Source of the DNA: Ceratodon purpureus | Taxonomy: Eukaryota > Streptophyta > Bryopsida > Pseudoditrichales > Ditrichaceae | Length of the DNA: 64,000 nt | Direction of reading: 5' to 3' | Assembly (NCBI GenBank): GCA_014871385.1 | Contig: CM026426.1 | Location: forward strand, 76,890,300 to 76,954,299 | Shown: piece by piece, positions 46,560 through 58,370 of the stretch | How the letters are laid out: the number at the start of each line of letters is the position of its first letter | Numbering within the stretch: the first letter of the stretch is position 1 | Made by a program: the position numbers and the translations under genes | The notes under the pieces: generated by a model | The model's database searches: none | Told to the model about the DNA's origin: nothing | The model's input: only the letters and a program-made list of their open reading frames with translations

Positions 46560-49520
46560 AACATAAGTCACGGTCATTTCAGAAATTATGACAGTTTAAC
46601 TAGACTGATGTGAGTATAAACTTTAAGTTTAAATCAGTCGATGACATGAATCACTACTGGTGCTGTGCAGGTTCTTAACGTCATCTTGTCGCTCCCTGAA
46701 AATTGGAAATCGGTGGAAGGGGGTCCCAGGAGAAGAAATGCTAAACTACGCTGGCTGCACGACAGACAGTTGTTGGAGAATTTACTTCCTTCAGCATCGA
46801 CTATCACTAATTGGTAACGCTGATTTGGATTATGTATTATGTTTTAGAGTTCAGAAGTAGCTGCTGGTCAGGACACGGTGGGAAGTTGTTTTATCTTCAT
46901 CTCCGGAAAAAGCGATACGATATATGTGGACTCCCAGCTAGCACTTATGAATACGATGATGACACGCTGGACTCATATGAATGTAAGAGTGACTTCCATT
47001 CTGTAATCGAAAAGCTAGTTCAGTGATAAACATGTTTCTGTGGACATGAATCAGTAGTCTTAGGATGGAGCATTTGTATACATTTTCCATGTCCCTTCAA
47101 AGAAATATATGAATGAGAGCGATCCAGGATGGTTTTGATATCAAGAGGAATGTAATATTCTCAAATTACCCCCAAAACAGAATCTAATAAACAATCGATA
47201 TTATTCCGTTCCTATTATGAGAAACATTCTGTATTGCACATCCCGGTTAACCAACGGACCACAAGCATCTATTTGTTTTATCAAATATCGAAATGGATAA
47301 ACAACGTGGATAATTTTGTTTCCTTATTGGTACACGTGCATTCACCAGCATTAAAGAATCGTGAATCCGAAAATAGAGCTGCTATTGAATTAGATCGCAG
47401 TTAATGACTCCGAAGGTTGTGGAATCGCCTACTCTAAACCCTACGCAGTAGGATATGTTTTCCCAGAATCTCGGTGTCAATTATCCTACTCAGCGGGGAC
47501 AGCGGTTGTGGTAATTGATTCACGTCTGCGATAACAGGACCAAAACCTGAATTAACCCACAAAGTGAATCCGACGTGTTTTCCCGGGATATTGAGATTGC
47601 CAGCATGGAAAACGACCGAAATCATATCAAGAGATATCAAGATATAAGTGTCCACGGCCTCCGAATCAAGAGGTCCGAATCAAGACCGTGAATCAACTGA
47701 AAACTCTTCGGTATTACTTGATGGAGGCGAAATTTCCTTGTAGTGAAATAATCACCTGCAGCCCAAATGCGGAACCAAAAAGCATTAATAACTAGACTGA
47801 AATCTTCTCTCCCATACATATTCATAGGATGATTATTTGAAACATTTACAGAGCCAGTAATGTTCTTCAAATAATTATGATATTTTTGCTTAAGCTAAAC
47901 CGCACTTCGAATGTGCTGAATGGAATCAGGGGTGAGAGACACAAAAGAAGGTGTCATTTTACGAATGATAGTAGAAATAAACTCACGTTACTGAAGAAGA
48001 TCTCGTCCAAATAGGAGAACATATACGGATTCTACAAGAATGTAGAGGCAATTTATGAACATGGATTCCTAATGCTTGACTGACAATATTGCTAATGAGC
48101 TAAAAGGGATGCATATTACCTTATATTAGCGTATAATAGCCACTGCGAATATCTCAGTTGAATTCATCCGTTGTTGGTTCCCCTGCAATACCTTGTATGG
48201 GGCTGTGAAGGAAAAAAAGATTGAGTTTGGTACATTGTAGCTATCTTGTGTAGAACGCCTACTTGCTACTTATGATATATACTGTTCATGAACATTTGCA
48301 AGCAAGTACGGGTTGCAACATTGTTACGTCAATTCACCCTCACAGATGCATTGTGTTCGTCTAATCGGTGAAATTGAATTCGGCAGTACGACATATACTG
48401 GTGCCTAAGTGCCAAATTTTGAAGTGACATAGTATAAAATAAATAGTGGAAGATGAAAAATCTAACATTCCAAACTGACCTCTTGCACTTCAGTTTAGTC
48501 TTCCAGACAAGGGCGGAGATAGCCTTTGCAATTTCGAAATCTGCAGTACAAAAAAGCATAACCCTGGTTAAAATAACAAACCATAGACTAACCTCGCGTA
48601 ATACATGAGGAGTTTTAAATTTGTAAGCACACTTGTGGACTGTATACAAATAACGTCAATGCAATCTCATTGTCAAAGCTATGGATTGCACGCAGAACCG
48701 GAACTAAGCATCATTCGAGCGTTCAATCAGACAAGTGTTAATTACAATGTAGTGATAGTGCTAACCGGCTAAACTCACCTATGTGACACAGACCGCTGAC
48801 ACGGAAAGGAGCACGAATTTATTGTATTTGCAAAATGTCATCTAACACTTAGTATATTCTCGTGAGATTAGAGGGGCAACAACTGCCAGAACGGCTAAGC
48901 TGTAAATACAACTTACCGAGTGCCTGTAAACACATGAGCATCGCATTGCTAACGGATTCGTTGCAAACCACCACCTGGACGTGGAAGCACTAGCACAATA
49001 TCAACATGAAATCATAAACTTGATTTGTGACTATACGAACATATGGTCCATCGACGTCATAAAAAGATATTTTTGGAGGATCGACAGTGACACTTACAGT
49101 GAGTAGTAACATCTTCTCACGAAGATTGGTGACTGATGCTTCGCCGAGAGGAACAATCCACCGCAGGCAAATCTCTGCAGTAGTCCAGACTCTAGTATAT
49201 CGAGTTACTTCGAGATGTGGCGGTATATTAAATATCTAACAATCACATGCCAACAACTCCTATAATCGTCGGAAATTATAATGTAAATGAAAAAAAAAAA
49301 CCTAAACAAACTAGTCTAACAGAAACAGAACTATTGTCACATAAATGAGCTTGCGACATTGGTATTTGGTGGGATTGTATCAGTTTATAGACTTCATACA
49401 GACACCAAAACCGGAACAGGTTCGTTAGTGATAAGCCCGTAACGCTGAATATTACATACTAAGGATACTCATGGAGCAAATGTCCATGACCAGAATGGAT
49501 GGAGAAAGTACCTCATGCAG
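46560..49520. other. Non-coding stretch
   Basis: No supported gene in about 3 kb of AT-rich sequence, apart from the CACTA right-terminus candidate at 47731-47745. ORFs of 60-106 codons lack motifs. Confidence 0.4.
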
Positions 49521-49526
49521 ACATTG

Positions 49527-50159
49527 CTACTCCACATATTGTATCTCGACTTCATCTTCAAACTGCGTGTCATCCAAGTGGGCTTCATCGTCCGGGTGTT
49601 CTTCTTCGCGGACATATGCGTTGAAGCGTTCCACCGGAATTTTTTCTGCGTCTGCTAGTGGAATTGCTTCTTGATATGAGGTGCTTCCTACGTGATTTCT
49701 AGTCCGTGTGCTCAAAGTTGGTCTTATTGAACCTGGTGCACCAAATAGGTGTACTTCCCTCTCTCCCTGGATACGTTTACTGCGGGGATCGTGTCGAAGC
49801 ACCACCTTCCATGCTGGGTCAGTGGCATCTGATACAAAGAAAACTTGAGAGACGTTTGAGGGATAGACATATGGATTGTCTGAAGCGGATCCTTCGCGGC
49901 AGAGGTATTGAACAATCCAGAAGCCATACAAGTCTTTCCTTACAACTCTGCATCCTTGATCGCATGTCTTAATCCATGAGCCCTCCATTACAACAGGATT
50001 AGGTCTCCCATAATTCACTTGGAGTATGTTCCTTAGAATTCCTACATCAATCTGTGTACAAGTCGCTGAGGGAGGTATAGATGCGATGCCACTGTCAAAT
50101 GCTACCATGGAGGGGCGTGTCTCACTCTTACATGTGAAATGTGAGCCATACGCCCACAT
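49527..50159 (-). pseudogene. Stray DUF4216 fragment of a second CACTA
   Basis: 210 codons open: ILQVNYGRPNPVVMEGSWI...GFWIVQYLCREGS, then YPSNVSQVFFVSDATDPAWKVVLRHDPRSKR. These are DUF4216 blocks similar to those at 33515-34321. No Tnp2 or DUF4218 neighbours exist, so this is a remnant of another CACTA copy. The tail is very acidic. Confidence 0.65.
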
Positions 50160-51229
50160 GGCGTGGAAAGACCACGCATGCTACGAAGGTGGGCAATGGA
50201 GTGCCTCCAATTCCGAAGACATTGGAAACACTACAAGGAAAACCGCCTACCATCAAGAGGACAGCGAGTGAAAATTCTTGGGATCAAGAACCGGGTTCGA
50301 AATCCCAACCCGATTTCGGTTACCAAGAGCACATCGAGCATATCAACTTAGAACTCTTGAAAGCATCAAGAGCAAGATACGTGGCGCCATAGTTCGTCCG
50401 ACGTGTTTTTATGATGTGGCAGCGTTAGGGTTCAAGGTTTCGTTTCCGTAGATTTCAGGTGGGTCATTTCAGAGACGGGTTCGGACATGAGGATGTTATG
50501 TCCGAGGGATGTACATATAATGTGGAAAATCAGTTTCCTACCTTCTTCATTCAAGGATCTATATACTGAAAAGATAACGCAACATGTTTGCATGTGTTTG
50601 GCGGCACAGATTTATCATAAACGTGTTGCGAGGGGATAAGTTGACCAAAGTAGACTTAGTACTCAGAAAGAGTTCGCTGTCACAGTAATGAATATGTATA
50701 CAGTATTACATAGTATCAATTAAATATGAGATTAGAAGAGAGCATGCAATTTCATTAACAAGGCATCAAGCAAATGTGTAGAAAACAATGGATATACTCC
50801 GGTAATTGAGTTCATAAAATATAATATTGTGGTACATAATGCCTTCCAGCAAATTTCTCGGAAAAGTACTCTGGTCGTATTTACTCTACATGAGCTACCA
50901 AAATCTGCATAGTTTCCTATCATGCGCATGTGTTCTGGAGAAAAAGAACACAAAGTACCAAGAGTAATGTAAAGTGAAGGCGACACCTACACCTAATTAC
51001 ACTTTCCCAGAGGTATGTATGGATGATTGATAGAGCATCCCGCTAGCAGTTCCACGCTGACGGTGACCTCAAGACAACAGATTCACTGCACGCACAGGAG
51101 CATGTACAAAACGTAATGAACTTCTCATATTCTAGCTTTGAACCTAAAACAACGACATTTCTGTTTTAGGAAAACGACAGTTGCCAGCACGCATAGAATA
51201 GAAATGTCAACGGTAAATCAGGGGTACCT

Positions 51230-51544
51230 CTATGCCCGCTGGGATTGTGCAATCCATATATCTGGACGTGAAGAAATTTTGCCACCGCATTCCACCCAAA
51301 TTGGGGTGTTCCCTGCACCAGAGAGGCGGTCGCGCAGGTGTCGGAGCTCCTGTGTCGTCAGGTTCGCTAGCGGCAAATTCCGGAAATGTGAGTCCGAGAA
51401 TGGAATTGCCATCGTCCACGATGTGTTGAGAATGCCCCAGCTCCAGTTGAAACGTGCTGCCTCGAGCTCATCTTTCAGGACCCAATTGTGCTCCGCAGCC
51501 TCAGCGTAGTCAGCTCGTGCGAGGCGTATGAACACCATATTCAT
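51230..51544 (-). CDS. Paralogue of the ORF at 30672
   Basis: 104 codons, intact, starting MNMVFIRLARADYAEAAEH. Conserved blocks with the 30.7-kb ORF: IRLAR-x-D-x-A, SW-x-MA-x-P, IW-E-x2-GK, DIW. The N-terminal part of the other copy is missing here. Function unknown. Confidence 0.45.
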   Translation of the reverse strand: MNMVFIRLARADYAEAAEHNWVLKDELEAARFNWSWGILNTSWTMAIPFSDSHFRNLPLANLTTQELRHLRDRLSGAGNTPIWVECGGKISSRPDIWIAQSQRA

Positions 51545-51559
51545 TAATTTGGGACAAAA

Positions 51560-52090
51560 TGGTGACTTTGGGATTTAAAACTTTAGTTTTTTGGGAGCCT
51601 CAACCATGAGCTAAATCCACACTTAAGTCAACAATGAGCTGAATTATCTCAATAATTGAGCTAAATAAATATTGTTCATTGTGATCTAATATATTTGCTT
51701 CCTAATGTTGTTGATAATTGTAGGGACCATTGAGGAAATTGCCTTCTGTGATGTATGAGTAGGGTTATATTGATTCAGGTAAACTATGTGAGCCATGTAG
51801 GATATAATACATACGTTACATAAACAATTACACGACACATTAAAGTATGCATTTAGTCCAGAACGAGCTAAAATTCAACCAAACAAAGCAGTTTCTTCTA
51901 ACATCATCGCATTATGCATCTAGTCCAATGGGAGCTAAAATTTAAACAAAAGAAAGCGGTATCGTCCAACATCAAGGCATTATCATCATTTTTGAAAGGC
52001 AAATATACTGAACTGATACGACATTGTATCACATATTTATTGCATGGCGTGGGAATAATAAAACACTAAAATAAATTAAGTGAAGTAATT
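51560..52090. other. Spacer, no gene seen
   Basis: AT-rich. Contains a diverged direct repeat (GCATTTAGTCCAGAACGAGCTAAAATT and GCATCTAGTCCAATGGGAGCTAAAATT at about 51849 and 51915). No gene. Confidence 0.45.
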
Positions 52091-52103
52091 GGCCACTGAA
52101 ATT

Positions 52104-52934
52104 TCACACACGGGACTTCATCTCCTCTCTTGCCTTGAGTTCTTCCATGGCCTTCATGATCGCACTCCTCCGCGAAACTGTTCTCGGGTGGGATTCAGAA
52201 AAAACAGAAGTCTTTGTCTGAAGTCGAAGAATTGGGTGCGCTAAAGAGTCTCTCATCTGCCTCTTCAAGGTCGCTAGATCTGGGCCTGTAGAGGAACAGG
52301 AACGGGTTGGCTGAAATCTTGATAATCGAGGAGGTTTAGGGGCACCACTTGACATTGTCGGCATTGCGTGTTTCGAAACAACACGATCTAGACGATGTTG
52401 CTCAGTAATTTTCGTAGGCAAAGAAATAATACTATCTACGGATTTTGTTCCTACAACATGGTCTTTAGTAGAAATAACAACAGCATTAGCTAATGTCTCA
52501 ACTACTGGAGGGTCACATTCTGACCCAAGGCCACCGTATACTTGCCTTTGAGGGGTCAATGCTGTCTGAAGCGTGGGAGAGGTAGAACGCTCCAGTCTCG
52601 GAGTGCATCTCCCAACCAACTTCAAAGGAGAAGGTGAATTAACTGCAATTCGACCCCCTCCACTGCTAGGAGGACTATTCACAACATCTTGCTCCAAGTC
52701 CCCTCTTGAAAAATCTATAGCCGCAGAAGCAGCATCAGTTGCAGAGAACAATAAAAACGGTTTGGAGTACTCTTGACCTCCTAATGCTCCACCTTCGGAT
52801 ATGGAGCATGTACCGACCACCTCCCCACTTGAAAGTATGGATGGCGCTCCTAAAGAACGATCGTACCTGCAATCAAAGCCACCAGAAACGGAGTGTACTG
52901 GTCGAACCTGGAGAAAATATACCAAAAAAAACAT
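52104..52934 (-). CDS. Unrecognised Ser/Pro-rich ORF downstream of the FCP1-like exon
   Basis: 276 codons open; an acceptor-like TTTTCTCCAG near 52915 suggests an exon. Ser/Thr/Pro-rich with PSPLKLVGRCTPRLERSTSPTLQTALTP and a basic C-terminus (RRSAIMKAMEELKAREEMKSR). It may be a final exon of the ParB-like gene if the stop at 53272 is skipped by splicing, or a separate gene. Confidence 0.35.
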   Translation of the reverse strand: MFFLVYFLQVRPVHSVSGGFDCRYDRSLGAPSILSSGEVVGTCSISEGGALGGQEYSKPFLLFSATDAASAAIDFSRGDLEQDVVNSPPSSGGGRIAVNSPSPLKLVGRCTPRLERSTSPTLQTALTPQRQVYGGLGSECDPPVVETLANAVVISTKDHVVGTKSVDSIISLPTKITEQHRLDRVVSKHAMPTMSSGAPKPPRLSRFQPTRSCSSTGPDLATLKRQMRDSLAHPILRLQTKTSVFSESHPRTVSRRSAIMKAMEELKAREEMKSRV

Positions 52935-53053
52935 TTGGATCCATTAGAAAAAAGATCGGAAATGACAATCAATATAAATGGCAACTTAGGTGAAAGAACG
53001 TTCGAAAAAACATTTACGAAAATAATTCACAAAGTTCAAGGAATACATTTATA

Positions 53054-53327
53054 AAAACATGTACAAAATAGTCAACAGTTTAGCTCACTGTGAGCCAGCT
53101 TAGTCCTTCCTAAATGATTTCAAACAGCCCTATGTTTGCCAAAGCCGAAAACATATACTTCTGACACCCATGATCTGTGTTAAAAGACATTTACGAAAAC
53201 ATTTACAAAATAGTCAACAGTTTAGCTCACTGTGAGCAAGTTCAGTTTGACCTAAAAAAAGTTTAAAAAGACTAATGTTTGGCAACGCCGCAAACATTGA
53301 ATTTGACACCCATGTTCCGTGTTGAGA
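53054..53327. repeat. Tandem duplication, ~135 bp x2, with palindrome
   Basis: Copies at about 53054-53187 and 53196-53327 share ACATTTACGAAAA/ACAAAATAGTCAACAG, one palindrome each, a conserved TGTTTGCC(A/G)...GAAAACAT-like core and GACACCCATG. The second copy holds the last codons and stop of the FCP1-like exon. Confidence 0.6.
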
Positions 53328-54057
53328 GCGCCATCCCCTCTAGAATGTGATGAAATAGTGGATCGTCTTGGGACAGAGGAGGGAGTCCGATTCTGTTTGC
53401 ATCAACGTACTCTACTAGTTTCCCATTTCCCACATTCTTGTCCAGCGTTGACAACCACGGGGCCAATATGGACAGAAGAACACAATCTTCCGCATCTTTC
53501 TCAACCCATGATTTTAAAAAAACAGCATTTCCAGTGTTGTTACATATGCTCTTCTCTGGACTATCATCAATCAGGATTGTGTTTGCACTGTTGAAGGTGG
53601 AACTCTCCCCGAAAAGGAACCTTGACAAAGTTTTGAGAAATATTGGCTTGTCTCCGTTCGGGTACTTCAAGATACTACGACGAGATGTTTCAATACGGTC
53701 GCAATCTTCTTGACTTAGTATGATCGAAGGCATTGGCAAGCCATTGAACAGATAATTTACAACATCCATCGCTGTCGTGCTCTTCATTGAACTCCAGACG
53801 ACGACATGAGCAAAAGTGTTCACGAATGATATAAAATCTGAAAATCCCGGCCGAACATACACAGCCTTAGGACCTATAAGAGTGGGGAATGTTGGGCTTA
53901 GAACTCCTAGGTTAACGTGGTTCGTCACTAAGTCCTTCAATCCACTCCGCCTGTCGATGCATTTACTTAGAATTCCATTAATGTCCAATACAACGTTCAG
54001 CCACTTCTTGGGAGCTACACCCTTAGAACCTCGTGAGACCTTTGTAGACGCTTTAGC
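53272..54057 (-). CDS. Exon D: FCP1/HAD-like phosphatase domain
   Basis: 261 codons. Blocks: KKWLNVVLDINGIL (motif I), HVVVWSSMKSTTAMDVV (motif II), then PIFLKTLSRF and NTILIDDSPEK (motif IV). This is the order of FCP1/NLI-interacting-factor phosphatases, which act on phosphoserine of RNA polymerase II C-terminal domain. In motif I the canonical D-x-D is D-I-N, so the second Asp is lost. Several plant proteins of this family carry D-x-N-G at this place, so loss is not unique to this copy. Ends CGVAKH and stop. Confidence 0.65.
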   Translation of the reverse strand, partial: AKASTKVSRGSKGVAPKKWLNVVLDINGILSKCIDRRSGLKDLVTNHVNLGVLSPTFPTLIGPKAVYVRPGFSDFISFVNTFAHVVVWSSMKSTTAMDVVNYLFNGLPMPSIILSQEDCDRIETSRRSILKYPNGDKPIFLKTLSRFLFGESSTFNSANTILIDDSPEKSICNNTGNAVFLKSWVEKDAEDCVLLSILAPWLSTLDKNVGNGKLVEYVDANRIGLPPLSQDDPLFHHILEGMALSTRNMGVKFNVCGVAKH

Positions 54058-54501
54058 CTGGAAAAGCAATGAAACAAAACAAAAACCGTTACCTGATGAA
54101 ATGCAGAAGGACGAAAAGGCGATGTCAATTTGAATTTCTAATTTGAACAATTTGAACGCAATTCCACCTCGCTAACCAGAGATTTAACAGCAACCGGGCG
54201 ATGAACATAGTCAGTTGCTTCTAGCTGACCATCCATTCAGAACAACAATTTAAAGAAGTCAAGTTCTTGTAAAAGTCAAAACATTTGTAATGTGAAACAG
54301 AAACTACTGTGAATACAAAATTCATATTAGGGTGAAATGGAAACCAGGATGTGGAGTTATAAGCTTTATATATGTGCACTGCCACACTTAAAAATGTCTG
54401 TACAATCACTTATCATTCAGATAAGGTATACTGTTTAAGCAAAAATGATTAAGGCCTAACACTTAGAGTTTTAGATTGACGTAAATCTTAGAACCGCATA
54501 C

Positions 54502-56070
54502 CTCAAGACCGTCTGCACCCTTCTGGCTCTCCAAGACAATGGGCAAAGCATCTGGGAGTGACAGTGATACCTCCGGGGAGTTCTCATAATCTACCAACTC
54601 ATCCTCTTCTCCATCAGTAGGAAGATTTGTATCCAAGTGGCAGTCTGAGGGCCGTTCCTTCGAGCTCTGGTTGTTCACCGAGTTACCCTGCCCCTGCTCA
54701 GACACATTAGAAAAGTTCTTAACAGCTTCCATCGAGGTTCGGTCACCACTAACACCTCCATCAGTGTCATCATCCTCATCGGGAGTTTGAGGAACCGGGG
54801 TATCAGACTTGCAGGTGGTCTTCGGAATCGGCTGTTGCCAATCTTCCTCAGAGGCTGTTTCAGCCAAGACAGGGGCAATCACAGGTAATTGTAAAGGGTG
54901 AGGATTTTCAGGCATAGCAGTGTCGGCGCTTACACTGCCAGGTACATCCAAACCAGTTTGCTCACTGTGAGCTAAAACCGTCTGGTCGATACTCGGAGAA
55001 GGTGCCAAGGATGGAGCGGAGACAAAACCAGAGTTCCGAGCTACCATAAGAGCGAGCATTGCTTGCATGTCAGCAATCTCCTTGTCGCGTTGCTTCTCTC
55101 TCTCTTGTTGTTCCCTCAGTTGAGTCTCTGCCCTCTCCTTAGCAAGTCGGGCCTCCTCCACAAGAATTCGAGTGGCCTCCGCATCCCTCTCATTCTTCTC
55201 CTGTTTCTTCTTTTTCCAAGCCTGGTTCCAATCAAACCAATCAATGTCTCTCTTCACGACTGGTTCCCCAGGATGTGGAGCCTTACCGGCAACGTTAAAC
55301 ACCTCCTCTTCACCCTGTGGAACAGATTCAAGACGAACAGCAACAACAGGAATAACGGGTCTCGACGATTCGCCTTGAGAATTGGCACTAAGAAGAGGCT
55401 CATCTTCATCATCGTCCTCGGAGTCGCTAAGTGGTACTATGGGAACCCCGTCTGAAGTCTTCGCACTGACCTTCAACACAACTGTATCTTCCATCGGCTC
55501 TGGAACATCAACGTCATCGATATCTCTTGAGTCTTCCTCCTCCCCTTCTGTGCTCCTCCTTGATGATGATCCCACGCGACCAGCATTGAGATCTTGATCA
55601 AGGGTGAACTTCTTCACTAACCGGCGGCCCAATCTAGAACTCTGGCTTCTGAAACGGGATTCAGGTAGAGGGCAAGAGCCTCGAGCCCGAGCAGACATGT
55701 TTAGCTCACTGTGAGCTAAAAGCAGCTGCCTAGGCTCTGTTCGTGGGCTAGGCGGTGGCGCATCCTCTTCATCGAAGCCAGCTCCGATGTCTTGACCAAG
55801 CTCGCCATCAGCACCAGCGTTGTCATCCATGTCATCCGGTGATTCTCCGTCTTCGTCGTCGCTAGATTCCTGTACACCAACTGGACGATCGAACTCGTCG
55901 CTCTCAAGGAACTGCTGCCTCTCCACTGTGGGCTATATATCTTTTAAATCATAGACGGAGTTCTCCTGGATGAAATCATTGATATCTAGGGTCGGTACAA
56001 GCTTCGACATCTCTTTGTAACACTCACTGAAGTTGTGGTCGATGATTCCATAGTAAAACATACCATAAAT
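54502..56070 (-). pseudogene. Exon C: acidic, coiled-coil linker
   Basis: 523 codons with one TAG at 55933-55935, just after NSVYDLKDI. The rest is strongly acidic (SSDDEDGESPDDMDDN; SDSEDDDEDEP) with one long coiled coil (KKKKQEKNERDAEATRIL) at about residues 235-295 of the open frame. Two palindrome copies lie in it: one complete (55700-55720), read in frame as AHSEL, and one partial (54961-54975), read as AHSEQ. Confidence 0.6.
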
Positions 56071-56124
56071 CTGGAACAAAGACACATGAAATAACACTGT
56101 TAGTCACCTTCAAAGCTTCCCAAC

Positions 56125-58323
56125 TTAGCTCACAATGAGCTAAATGACTTACCAGTCTTACTGAGGAGATATACTACTGTTACAATCAACTTTAAGTACT
56201 AAGACATTTAATCTCCTAAAAGCAATTGACGCTGCTTTAAACTTTAAATCCGCAAACATCTGAATAAAAGGAGATCTTTCCAGGATAGTGTTATAAACAG
56301 TCAGATATAACATTTTAAGTTCAAGAGAAAAGAAATACAAGTATATAATATAGGAACATCTTAATACATCAAATGGTTTACTGAATCAACTCTGTTCTTC
56401 TATGAATCAGCTGACTGTGAGGAAATATTATTTCTGAAAAACGAAACTTAGAAAGAAATACGAAAGGCACATTATCACCTTACCATCAAGAATTTTACCT
56501 AATATATTGTATCAGATCGTATCAGAACAGTAAGGTAACTTTCAATGGTTATATTAAATTCAGAAAATTATGTATAACGTTTAGCTCACAGTGAGCTAAA
56601 TAGGTCAGTGTCAACTTCGTCATTTTTGTCAAGAGTTGAACAATATAAGATCAGATAAATACGACACAATTACAGCATTAGTTTTTCCTAAATCATATTC
56701 ACGGAAAGATATCTTACCCGAGCTGCCAACATGCACTTGGTTCCACTGAAGACCCCCCAGAAGTTCTCACCCGGCATACAGAATGTTTTTAGTAACTCCA
56801 AGTAGAACTCCATTCGCAATTCCCGAGCGTTGAGCCGTAGATGAGCTTCCTTGTACAGCCCATACACTGTATAGTAGTTCGTATTTGGAGCTGTATAAGA
56901 CGCCTTTACTTTCTTCTTGTCATGTATACCACCTGCACGCAACAAGAACACCAAGTACAGTTCGTCCTTTCCAGAGTTTCGGGTGGTGTGGTCGTTGAGG
57001 CGTTCATTCTTAGCAGGTATGTACCTAGAAGGAACTACTGTATATCCTTTCATGTGTTTCTCGGCGTAGGCGATCGCTTGGGCATTTCGCTGCTGCGTAG
57101 CAGATATCCAGAGCCACACTTCCGGGTCCGAGATTGAAGGCCCCTTCACCCCCATCAGCTTCTTCAGGAAAGCCTTGAAGAATGGATTTTCCACTGTATC
57201 GTCCTTCGTAGAGTGACCTCGTGTGTCGCGGAAATCCAGCAGTGCTAGACTCAGATGAGGGATACTATCATACTTCCATTGAACTCCAAAACTCCATCTT
57301 CAGAGCATTGAATAGCCGAGTTTGGATTCGACCGGTTGGAGCAACAAAGTTTCCCTTGACCTCCAAAAATCTGGCAAAGAACGGAAAGACCTCGAGCCAC
57401 CGCTCCGTCAAATTGTGTGCGCTCTTGAACATACCCTTCTTCTCGGCGCGAAATCCGTAAAATCCTTTGTCAGGTCGATCGAGGAGGACATTCAATGTAG
57501 CATTAGAAACACCGGACTCGGCTTTCTAGTCGTGCCACTTCTTCTTGTTAATCGTGTAGTCAGGATTGCAGAGCCCGAGACTTGGCTTGACATTGTGAAG
57601 CTCTTGGATGCAAATTCTCTTACGCTTCTTCCTCGCCATCCAATCCCCAGAAGAGTAATGATGGGGTAGCACCGTACCGCGTGTCTTGTGCACAGATACT
57701 TTCGGGTACTTGTACTTCCAGTTCTTGGTAAGCATCAATAAATGACGAACCAATGCCTTTGTTTCTTCTTCAGTCATGAAACCCATCCTGCGGAAGAAGC
57801 TACGCTGAAGCTGGAATGCTTTACCACCCTTAAATCCCTTCTTCTGATTGAAGCGCTCGCATGTCTCGGGATCTATCAGTTCACCTGTGCTGTGCTTCGT
57901 AATGAATTCCCTCCACAACGTGAAATGGTCCTCTGCTGCGGTAATAATCACCATCTCATTCTTCACATTCGCCGGCCCCTGTACACTCTTACCGTCTTTG
58001 TTCGGGTCAATATTCTGAAACCGTTTTATTAAGAGCTCAAGAAATTTCTGAAAAACAACAAGACGAAGAAAAATGTTAATAACTCTGTATTTCAGCACAC
58101 ATAAGACTAATAAACGAATTCGAACCCAATATAAGAACAATGAGTTTATTGACTGTATTAACACAGTCACTGAAAACTAAGTGATTTATAAAATAACAAA
58201 ACAGGTTATCACAATTCGGCTTAACATAATGTTTTCGAGTACGGGGTTGCAGACATCGATGCGTTTACATCGGGTTCAGTTCAAGGTGAGAGGAGATGTA
58301 GATTTAGCTCACTGTGAGCTAAA
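56125..58323. repeat. Intron palindromes of the ParB-like gene
   Basis: Sites in introns: 56125-56144 and 56580-56600 (intron B/C) and 58303-58323 (intron A/B). All match the half-site. The 56125 copy has CACAATGAG in the centre. Confidence 0.8.
56718..58047 (-). pseudogene. Exon B: methyltransferase-like domain
   Basis: Begins KFLELLIKRFQNIDPNKDG. Ends EFYLELLKTFCMPGENFWGVFSGTKCMLAAR at about 56718-56810, which matches N6/N4 methyltransferase motif I (PG-x-N-x5-F-x-G-T-x5-AA). The next exon adds IYGMFYYGII. Before it, DELYLVFLLRAGG marks the strand where DPPY would stand; DPPY is absent. In-frame TAG at 57526 and a frameshift near 57285. Confidence 0.5.
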
Positions 58324-58370
58324 TACGGGACAATGACAATTTCATATCCCTTTATAAGTAAGAAGTATAC

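Larger units (their letters stand above)
30221..47745. mobile_element. Probable large CACTA element (or nested set)
   Basis: Left terminus CACTACAAGAAAATCC at 30221; right terminus is the reverse complement of CACTACAAGGAAATT ending at 47745. Both are flanked by AAA, fitting a 3-bp duplication, though AAA is weak evidence. Subterminal motifs of the type CGA(A/G)TCAAG appear near both ends. Inside are Tnp2, DUF4218 and DUF4216 regions (minus) and a Transposase_24-like gene (plus). A rival right terminus lies at 46540. Size (17.5 kb) and divergent genes may mean nested elements. Confidence 0.45.

Noticed and set aside
50229..50245. CACTACAAGGAAAACC as another CACTA terminus
   Set aside because: No partner terminus in inverse orientation or duplication fits; likely chance.
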